8,556 nucleotides of DNA from positions 1-8,556 of the forward strand of contig NZ_DATNPA010000234.1 in assembly GCF_036703385.1 (NCBI RefSeq), written 5' to 3'. A program made the position numbers and the translations under genes. Positions 1 to 4,705 of this stretch are shown here, one piece after another. How positions within the stretch are numbered: the first letter of the stretch is position 1; each line of letters begins with the position of its first letter. The notes beneath the pieces are model-generated. The model worked only from the letters and a program-made list of their open reading frames with translations, was not told the DNA's origin and did not search any database. Source of the DNA: Allocoleopsis sp036703385 (GTDB lineage Bacteria > Cyanobacteriota > Cyanobacteriia > Cyanobacteriales > Coleofasciculaceae).

Positions 1-188
1 ATCGAGACCACGCTGCTGCTGAAGTAGTGCGACAACGCGGTCTGGAACAATTAGTAGCCAGGGACTCTGGCGAATCGAAGGAGCCTGTTGCAGTCGGTCT
101 GCCGGGGACTGGCAAAAATCAGTCTAGGTCAGAGGCGAAACTTGACTCCCGCAAGGGAGGCAGAAGAACCAGAAATGCCAATTCGTGA
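1..188 (+). CDS. tnpB: TnpB-like RNA-guided endonuclease, C-terminal fragment (5' end outside the window)
   Basis: Reading in frame from base 3, the sequence is open for 61 codons and stops at TGA 186-188. The first visible residues are RDHAAAEVVRQRGL, which matches the third RuvC motif of TnpB/OrfB proteins ([D]RD-x-[NA]AA..V), whose Asp is part of the catalytic triad. The two bases before it (AT) are compatible with a GAT Asp codon. The motif is followed by the polar, Arg/Ser/Gly-rich tail seen in cyanobacterial copies (ending RKGGRRTRNANS). TnpB is guided by an RNA (omega RNA) made from the element's right end and cleaves DNA at sites matching the guide; it helps the element persist after transposition. 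The zinc ribbon and RuvC I/II motifs lie upstream, so intactness cannot be judged. It runs toward crtO on the opposite strand. Confidence 0.72.
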   Translation, partial: RDHAAAEVVRQRGLEQLVARDSGESKEPVAVGLPGTGKNQSRSEAKLDSRKGGRRTRNANS

Positions 189-198
189 GGATTGGAAG

Positions 199-228
199 CC
201 CGCGCTGTACCGTAAGGTCAGCGTCGGG
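199..228 (+). ncRNA. Right-end hairpin, probable 3' scaffold of the TnpB omega RNA
   Basis: CCCG (199-202) pairs with CGGG (225-228), CGCTG (203-207) with CAGCG (219-223), and ACC (209-211) with GGT (216-218). T208 and T224 are bulged, and the loop is GTAA (212-215), which as RNA is a GNRA tetraloop. In IS200/IS605 elements such a right-end structure serves both as the transposase recognition hairpin and as the 3' part of the guide RNA; the guide is whatever lies directly after the element's end. Here that would be sequence from about 238 onward, inside the 3' end of crtO and antisense to its message. The pairing is seen directly; the omega-RNA role is inferred from the family. Confidence 0.5.
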
Positions 229-234
229 AGGATG

Positions 235-1929
235 TCACGTAATCTTGAATACAGACTCTACTGCTGATTTAACAGTATTACTGGCATCTTTCAGCTTTTG
301 GGCAATGGGCTGCTGAGTATTCAGGAATACACGGGCACAGTTACGTCCCGGCATCCCAGAGATCGAACCGCCTGGATGAGTCCCAGCACCTGTGAGATAT
401 AAATCTTCAATCGGCGTCTTGTAGTTAGCAATTTCCGGTAAGGGACGGAAGAAAACCATCTGATCAAGGGTCATGTCCACATGGTAGTAGTTGCCCTTAT
501 ATGCCCCCAACCGCTCTCCTAATTCTGCTGGGCTTTCCACACGACGAGCTATGATTGCATCTTTGATATTCGGCGCATAATCTGCCAACTTATCAATTAC
601 GCGGTCAGCCACTTTGTTTTTCAGTTCATCCGTCCAACCTGTACCCTTCAAACCTGTCCCTTCAGCGCCAGCAATCTGGTAAGGAGCAAAGAACTCAATC
701 CATAACGTATGCTTGCCTTCGGGAGCCATTGACGGGTCTAATACGGTTGGGACATCCAAATACATTGAGGGATTAGAGTCTGGAATAATTCCCATCGTTG
801 CCAGGGAGTGGGCTTCTTCTACATGAGCCACAGAGTCAGCAATCAGTACTGAGCCAATCAAGTACTCGTCTTTATGGTCAAATCTTTCAAAGCGTGGCAC
901 TTCCGACAGGGCACAGTCAATCTTAAGAATGGTTTCATTGTTATTGACAATACGCCGCTCCAAGCGATCTCGTAGGTTGGGATCGGCTGAGTGGCTATCA
1001 GCCGGATCAACCATTTGCAGGAACAATCGTCGGGCGTCAATATTGGAAATCACACCCTTGTTCGCGCGGTACTCTTTGCCTCCACCCACTCTGACACCTA
1101 CAGCACGACCGTCATCAACTAAAACTTGCTCAACGTGCTGGTCACACAAGACAACGCCACCTTGACTCTTAACCAGGTTTAGTAAGGCTTTGACCAGTGC
1201 GCCTGTCCCGCCACGGGGTCTGGCCATACCAGGGTTATGACGTAATGACATCATCATCGCCCCAATGGCAAGGGTTTTTTGGGAAGGAGGCGCTCCTAAT
1301 TCTGAGGCGAGTCTTGCCAGTGGAGCTTTGAGGAACTCGGAATCAAACCACTCGTTGAGGAGATCTTCTGGGCTGGTTAGCATATTACGAACCAAGTCCA
1401 GTGCTTTATCAACGCCACCGATTACTGACAGCAGATCTTTGATATTTTGTGCACCATAGTTACCTGCAATATCAATAATCGACTTAGGTGGCGCATTGAA
1501 CATGGGAGTGATTGCTTTGGTGACGCGCTGCCAGTAGTCGATAAATTCAGCATATTTTTTAGCATCGCGATCGCTATATCGGGCAATCTCAGCACAAGTC
1601 TTCTCCACTGACTTGTGACCCAAAAAGTATTTCCCATCGGGATGAGGGCAAAAGACAACAGGGTCACAGAACAGATATTCCAACCCGTATTTGGTCAGTT
1701 CTAATTCTTCGACCACGGGGCCTAGGTGAATAAATTCGTGATCAATAGCGCAGAGGTTGAACTTAAAACCCGGCGCTTCCTCTGGCAACACTTCTTCTGT
1801 GGTTGCAGCTCCACCAGGAACAGACCGCTTTTCTAGCAGCAACACACTATAACCTGCTTTTAACAGGTAGGCAGCACAGACCAGTCCATTGTGACCTGCG
1901 CCGATTATAACGACATCGTAAGATTGCAT
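235..1929 (-). CDS. crtO: FAD-dependent beta-carotene ketolase, CrtO type
   Basis: This 564-residue protein belongs to the phytoene-desaturase-like FAD oxidoreductases and closely resembles cyanobacterial CrtO (Synechocystis Slr0088 from memory). That enzyme introduces a keto group into the ring of beta-carotene to give echinenone; it is unrelated to the di-iron CrtW ketolases. The N-terminus carries the dinucleotide-binding fold: GAGHNG at residues 10-15 and the ribose-binding acidic residue E33 at the end of the second strand, followed by VPGGAAT. The C-terminal FAD motif YLTGAGTHPGGSISGMPGRN begins at about residue 511. Other family blocks include CAIDHEF and EWFDSE. The start at 1929 puts GAGHNG at the usual position. 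No clear Shine-Dalgarno precedes it. A tail of about 28 residues follows the FAD motif, and the stop (TGA, 237-235) sits exactly at the join with the upstream transposon end, so the last residues may have been altered by insertion. The catalytic core is complete. Echinenone is a pigment of the orange carotenoid protein and of membranes. Confidence 0.93.
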   Translation of the reverse strand: MQSYDVVIIGAGHNGLVCAAYLLKAGYSVLLLEKRSVPGGAATTEEVLPEEAPGFKFNLCAIDHEFIHLGPVVEELELTKYGLEYLFCDPVVFCPHPDGKYFLGHKSVEKTCAEIARYSDRDAKKYAEFIDYWQRVTKAITPMFNAPPKSIIDIAGNYGAQNIKDLLSVIGGVDKALDLVRNMLTSPEDLLNEWFDSEFLKAPLARLASELGAPPSQKTLAIGAMMMSLRHNPGMARPRGGTGALVKALLNLVKSQGGVVLCDQHVEQVLVDDGRAVGVRVGGGKEYRANKGVISNIDARRLFLQMVDPADSHSADPNLRDRLERRIVNNNETILKIDCALSEVPRFERFDHKDEYLIGSVLIADSVAHVEEAHSLATMGIIPDSNPSMYLDVPTVLDPSMAPEGKHTLWIEFFAPYQIAGAEGTGLKGTGWTDELKNKVADRVIDKLADYAPNIKDAIIARRVESPAELGERLGAYKGNYYHVDMTLDQMVFFRPLPEIANYKTPIEDLYLTGAGTHPGGSISGMPGRNCARVFLNTQQPIAQKLKDASNTVKSAVESVFKIT

Positions 1930-2260
1930 GAATAACGCTCTACAAAGTGAGGAACCTAATATCTCACTGATTGTAAAGAAATGAAAAGACTTTCTAGTCT
2001 ACCACGGGAAGGATATTGCAGGGTAGTCCTAAGGAAGGTGAAATAGACTGGGAGGCTCAATTTATCGTGCTTTTGGAGGAGAAAGATGCTCTGCGATCGC
2101 ATCACGGCGTGGTGTGATGGGCGCAACCTCTGAGCGTATAACGTAGACGACGCACTATAAGCGCGAGAGAACTCAGCAAACGTAAGAGGAGGCGCTTATC
2201 TAGCGCTTCGCTCTATTAGAGCAGATAATGATTATAGGTGTCCCTGCTCCTTACTCTTTA

Positions 2261-2276
2261 ATCGATCTTGATCGAT
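2261..2276. promoter_or_regulatory. Perfect 7-2-7 palindrome upstream of the STAS gene, candidate operator
   Basis: ATCGATC (2261-2267) and GATCGAT (2270-2276) are exact reverse complements separated by TT. The dyad lies about 85 bases before the STAS start codon and about 34 bases upstream of a TATACT hexamer, a usual place for a dimeric regulator to bind. No matching regulator is known to me. GATC-rich palindromes also arise easily in HIP1-rich cyanobacterial genomes, so this could be a chance or methylation-linked site. Confidence 0.3.
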
Positions 2277-2299
2277 CTGTAGAGTCTGGCTGAAAGTCG

Positions 2300-2320
2300 T
2301 TGCCACAGCTATACTGGCAA
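2300..2320 (+). promoter_or_regulatory. Possible -10 element (TATACT) embedded in an inverted repeat, STAS gene promoter
   Basis: TATACT (2310-2315) matches the bacterial -10 consensus at five of six positions and lies 45 bases upstream of the STAS ATG. It is embedded in the inverted repeat TTGCCA (2300-2305) / TGGCAA (2315-2320), so a bound repressor would cover it. No good -35 box lies 17 bases upstream (TGGCTG is poor), so the promoter would need an activator or an alternative sigma factor. Tentative. Confidence 0.3.
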
Positions 2321-2360
2321 AGTCTGGATCTTCGTGTAACTAACAAGTCTTTAATAGCCT

Positions 2361-2687
2361 ATGAATCCTGTAGTTAAAGTTGTTCAACCCTCTGGTATTT
2401 TAGACGGCACCAAAGCCGGTCAGTTTCGTCAAGAGATTGCTAACCTGGTGGATTCTGGTGTCGATATCGTGTTGGTTGATTTCCAAGATGTTACCTTCAT
2501 GGATAGCTCAGGTTTAGGGGCGCTAGTCTTGGCGCTGAAAACAGTTCGAGCGGCTGGGGGCAAGCTCTATATTTGTTCAGTCAACGAACAAATAAAAATG
2601 TTATTTGAACTAACGAGCATGGATCGCGTCTTTGAAATCTTTGCAAATCGAGAAGAATTTGAGAACGCTGTTCTTTCTACCCACTAA
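2361..2687 (+). CDS. STAS-domain anti-sigma-factor antagonist (SpoIIAA/RsbV-like)
   Basis: A 108-residue single-domain STAS protein, the normal size for this family. It opens with the beta strand VVKVVQPSGILDG and contains the signature VTFMDSSGLGALVLAL at residues 44-59. By alignment with SpoIIAA (Ser58) the phosphorylatable serine is Ser49, directly after Asp48. The family role is to bind the partner kinase/anti-sigma factor when unphosphorylated, thereby releasing the kinase's target; phosphorylation by the kinase ends the interaction. The kinase candidate is at 4095-4514 and the phosphatase candidate at 2718-3857, so a full module is present. The ATG at 2361 gives the standard N-terminus; no clear Shine-Dalgarno precedes it. 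Transcription converges with the phosphatase gene, 30 bases away, and the stop codon is inside the shared terminator stem. Cytoplasmic. Confidence 0.9.
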   Translation: MNPVVKVVQPSGILDGTKAGQFRQEIANLVDSGVDIVLVDFQDVTFMDSSGLGALVLALKTVRAAGGKLYICSVNEQIKMLFELTSMDRVFEIFANREEFENAVLSTH

Positions 2688-2710
2688 GGCAAGAAAAGCT
2701 CTTGCCTTAG
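2684..2710. terminator. Perfect-stem bidirectional terminator between STAS and phosphatase genes
   Basis: CTAAGGCAAGA (2684-2694) and TCTTGCCTTAG (2700-2710) pair perfectly over 11 bases around a 5-base loop. The STAS stop codon TAA (2685-2687) is part of the left arm. GCGTTTTA follows on the + strand, a short T-run that fits termination of the STAS transcript. On the minus strand there is no clear T-run, so it may act there as a transcript-end stabiliser. Confidence 0.75.
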
Positions 2711-2717
2711 GAGCGTT

Positions 2718-3857
2718 TTAATCGAAGTTGATTTCCAGTAAAGACAAATCATCATCAAAGTAGTCTTTGGGATTCACGGCTTTAATAGCCTCCAAGATCT
2801 GATCTAACTCACGAGTATTGTTACTCCTACAGTCTTTCAGAAGCTTGATAAACGAATCCAGTCCCCAGATGGTGCCGTCTGATTGGTTAATCTCGTAGAT
2901 CCCATCGCTGAAAATATACAGGGTGCTGGGTTCGACGATTTCACAGCATTCATCAACATAATCGGTATCAGGGAACATGCCAGCGGGTAAGCTGGGAGTC
3001 TTCAGGCTTTTTACATGGATGAACGAATCTGACCTTCCAGAAAGCAATAGGGCAGGTGGGTGCCCTGCACTGGAGTAAACCAGTTGACGCTTGACCCGGT
3101 TATAGACCGCGTACCAGATGGTAAAGTATTTATCATTCTTCTGAGTCATCTGGAAGGTTTCGTTCAGTCCTCGTAAAACATCGCTGGGTTGATAGTAATT
3201 AATTTTAGGCAGCGCCCGCGATCGCAGAAGATTCAACACTTGAAGAGTTGGTAAAGCAGCCCGTAAGCCATGTCCCGAGGCATCCAAGAGATACAGAGCT
3301 AAATGCTCTGAATCGAGCCAATAGTAATCAAAGCCATCACCGCCTAGTTGCCGAGAAGGAATGAATCGAGAATCGATGGTTACGGGTGGCTCCGTCAATC
3401 GGTCGGGAAGGATTGAACTCACGTATTCAGCGGCTTCTGCTAATTCCGCCTCCAGCAGCTGTTTCTGGTGCTGCAAATCTCGGTTGGCTTCATGCAACCT
3501 CAAACCAGCCCGCACTCGTGCCTTCAATTCAGCCATTTCCACTGGCTTGGTCAAAAAGTCATCCGCGCCAGCATCCAGCCCTTCAACACGATCCTCAAGA
3601 GCATTTCTAGATGTTAGCAGGACAAATATCGTCGTTGAAAGTTCTGGTGTTGCCTTGACTTGGCGACAGACCTGTAGCCCGTTCATTCGGGGCATATTCC
3701 AGTCACAAAGGACGAGTCCCGGACGTATCTTGCGTGCCTGTACTAGACCATCTTCACCGTTACTGGCAACTGAAACCTCGTAACCTTGGTTGTGCAGTGT
3801 CCGTTTCAGCAAGATTTGAATAGCCGGATCGTCATCAATAATCAGAATTTGGTTCAT
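2718..3857 (-). CDS. Response regulator-PP2C serine phosphatase fusion (RsbU/SpoIIE-like)
   Basis: A 379-residue soluble protein with three parts. Residues 1-120 form a receiver domain with acidic pocket D8-D10, phospho-acceptor D52 (in LCDWNMP), T82 and K104. Residues about 120-148 are a Glu/Gln/Leu-rich, probably coiled-coil linker. Residues about 160-379 are a PP2C/SpoIIE phosphatase with metal ligands visible in LGGDGFD (D174, D177), DASGHG (D192), SAGHPPALL, FSDG (D318) and DDDLSLL (D368-D370). In this family phosphorylation of the receiver by a sensor histidine kinase switches on the phosphatase, which dephosphorylates an STAS antagonist; the neighbouring STAS protein is the obvious substrate. 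All catalytic residues I can recognise are present. The ATG at 3857 starts directly at the receiver (MNQILIIDDD). The gene is divergent from the kinase gene (237-bp spacer) and convergent with the STAS gene. No histidine kinase is encoded in the window, so the input comes from elsewhere. Confidence 0.92.
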   Translation of the reverse strand: MNQILIIDDDPAIQILLKRTLHNQGYEVSVASNGEDGLVQARKIRPGLVLCDWNMPRMNGLQVCRQVKATPELSTTIFVLLTSRNALEDRVEGLDAGADDFLTKPVEMAELKARVRAGLRLHEANRDLQHQKQLLEAELAEAAEYVSSILPDRLTEPPVTIDSRFIPSRQLGGDGFDYYWLDSEHLALYLLDASGHGLRAALPTLQVLNLLRSRALPKINYYQPSDVLRGLNETFQMTQKNDKYFTIWYAVYNRVKRQLVYSSAGHPPALLLSGRSDSFIHVKSLKTPSLPAGMFPDTDYVDECCEIVEPSTLYIFSDGIYEINQSDGTIWGLDSFIKLLKDCRSNNTRELDQILEAIKAVNPKDYFDDDLSLLEINFD

Positions 3858-4094
3858 GGCATCGAGGTACTACAAGTCATGCTTACGAGAATGCAGATGC
3901 ACAGGTTGAGAACATGGATAGTTACTAGATTCAGTTCGAGTGTAGTCTAATGAGAAAGCGAGATAAAACTGCACAGCAAGTTAATCAATGGTAGAGCATG
4001 GGTTAAATCCAGGCTAGACTAGATTTTTCAACAGGGCGTATCGGCATCTTGACAACCATGCTTTAGTGTCGTTGATGTAAAGGGCTTTGAGCAA
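3858..4094. promoter_or_regulatory. Divergent promoter region of the phosphatase and kinase genes
   Basis: This 237-bp spacer must contain the start signals of both switch genes. A perfect -35 hexamer TTGACA (4049-4054) lies toward the kinase, but the hexamer 17 bases on (TTGATG, 4072-4077) is a weak -10; a start near 4084 would leave a very short leader before the TTG codon at 4095. The repeat ACTAGATT occurs twice in the same orientation (3924-3931, 4018-4025), and TAGTCTA (3943-3949) is the reverse complement of TAGACTA (4015-4021). No gene or RNA is recognised here. Confidence 0.4.
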
Positions 4095-4514
4095 TTGAAA
4101 GACTTCCACCAATCTAGCAAGCAAGTAAAGAGTGACCTGAAGGTGTTAGAAGAGGTTTTGTCGTGGTTTGAGCAACTTAATCAACCTTCTATCCCCAAAA
4201 AAGTTTGGTTACAGTGCCAATTAGCCCTAGCCGAAGGGTTCACCAACGCCGTCCGTCATGCTCACAAAGGTCTACCGACAGATGTCTCCATTGACCTAGA
4301 AGTTACTCTATTGCCCCAACACTTAGAAATGCGAATCTGGGATCAGGGGCCCCCGTTTGATTTAGAACAGTGGCTCCAGACTCACGAGCATAGGATGGAT
4401 GCTGGCGCTGGCGGTGGGCGTGGGCTAGCGATCTTAAATCAAATCGCAGACCAGCTCAGTTATACACGTACCAATGACAACCGCAACTGTTTATTGCTCG
4501 TAAAAAATTATTAG
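4095..4514 (+). CDS. RsbW-like HATPase serine kinase / anti-sigma factor
   Basis: A 139-residue single-domain GHKL (Bergerat-fold) ATPase of the anti-sigma-factor type. The N box is ALAEGFTNAVRHAH (residues 44-57), with E47 as general base and N51 for Mg2+ binding. The G1 box is WDQGPPFD (82-89), with D83 contacting adenine. The G2 box is GGGRGLAIL (106-114). Such proteins phosphorylate an STAS antagonist and otherwise sequester a sigma factor or another effector. No ATG occurs in frame before the conserved N-terminus and a stop lies at 4050-4052, so translation most likely starts at TTG 4095, with AAAGGG (4079-4084) about 10 bases upstream as ribosome-binding site. TTG gives the expected length. 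The gene stands apart from its STAS partner, separated by the divergent phosphatase gene. No sigma-factor gene is near, so the target is unknown; the kinase could also act on a non-sigma partner. Confidence 0.88.
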   Translation: MKDFHQSSKQVKSDLKVLEEVLSWFEQLNQPSIPKKVWLQCQLALAEGFTNAVRHAHKGLPTDVSIDLEVTLLPQHLEMRIWDQGPPFDLEQWLQTHEHRMDAGAGGGRGLAILNQIADQLSYTRTNDNRNCLLLVKNY

Positions 4515-4568
4515 GAAACCCCAAACAGTGGCTTTCCTTAAGGCTGTCTGGCTCTTGGGCCAAGCCTT
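4513..4568 (+). terminator. Two tandem hairpins after the kinase gene, probable transcript end
   Basis: AGGAAA (4513-4518) pairs with TTTCCT (4533-4538), extended by CC/GG across a one-base bulge, and begins inside the TAG stop codon. Directly after it AAGGCT (4540-4545) pairs with AGCCTT (4563-4568), with an inner TGGC/GCCA stem (4549-4552/4559-4562). Neither hairpin is followed by a T-run, so intrinsic termination is uncertain; they may protect the mRNA end. The rest of the spacer to 4705, where the convergent P450 gene ends, shows nothing else. Confidence 0.4.
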
Positions 4569-4705
4569 GGTACCGAAAGAAGAAACGCGGCTCAGGCTGA
4601 ACTAGATTTAGTCGCGCGGAAGGGGCTTTCTTTAAATCGCAACAAAGTTCAGCTGATGCCAAAAATTTATACTTCATACTTTTTTCAAGTTGTTTATTGA
4701 CCCCG

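Larger units (their letters stand above)
1..237 (+). mobile_element. Right-hand end of an IS200/IS605-family (TnpB-carrying) insertion sequence
   Basis: The sequence shows the last codons of a TnpB-like reading frame, then about 50 bases containing a strong imperfect hairpin (199-228) and the terminal string GGATGTCA, immediately before the 3' end of crtO. This order (tnpB 3' end, hairpin, abrupt join to an unrelated gene) is what the right end of an IS200/IS605 element looks like; such elements have subterminal hairpins rather than terminal inverted repeats and make no target duplication. The exact right boundary is inferred to lie at about 234-238. The left end, any tnpA gene and the target-adjacent motif lie outside the window, so the element could be a stand-alone tnpB (IS1341-type) copy. 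The family is fairly sure; the boundary is approximate. Confidence 0.7.
1930..2360. other. 431-bp divergent intergenic region rich in short palindromes, no gene seen
   Basis: The region separates the divergent crtO and STAS starts and must carry both promoters. Short inverted repeats seen are: AGACT-TTCT-AGTCT (1987-2000), CATCAC...GTGATG (2100-2105/2114-2119) touching a HIP1 octamer (2093-2100), GCTCT-ATT-AGAGC (2209-2221) enclosed by TATCT/AGATA (about 2196-2226), ATCGATC-TT-GATCGAT (2261-2276) and TTGCCA...TGGCAA (2300-2320). There is no transfer RNA and no coding frame that looks like a protein. A 48-codon frame on the minus strand (2102-1956) resembles no family I know and is treated as chance. 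Confidence 0.6.

Noticed and set aside
189..240. Possible intrinsic terminator for tnpB and crtO at the 199-228 hairpin
   Set aside because: No T-run on either strand; position and bulged structure fit the transposon right end better.
235..1929. crtO as a phytoene or carotene desaturase or isomerase (CrtI/CrtH)
   Set aside because: The same FAD superfamily, but the blocks CAIDHEF, EWFDSE and the C-terminal GTHPGGSISG region match CrtO ketolases more closely.
1956..2102. 48-codon open frame on the minus strand upstream of crtO
   Set aside because: Composition is irregular, no ribosome-binding site or recognisable motif, and it lies across palindromic DNA and the likely crtO promoter.
3361..3783. 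140-codon + strand frame inside the phosphatase gene
   Set aside because: A shadow of the REC-PP2C coding sequence: Ser/Arg-rich and without motifs, while the opposite strand has full domain signatures.
4456..4677. 73-codon minus-strand frame overlapping the end of the kinase gene
   Set aside because: It overlaps a conserved gene antisense, has no family motif, and spans the hairpins that likely end the kinase transcript.
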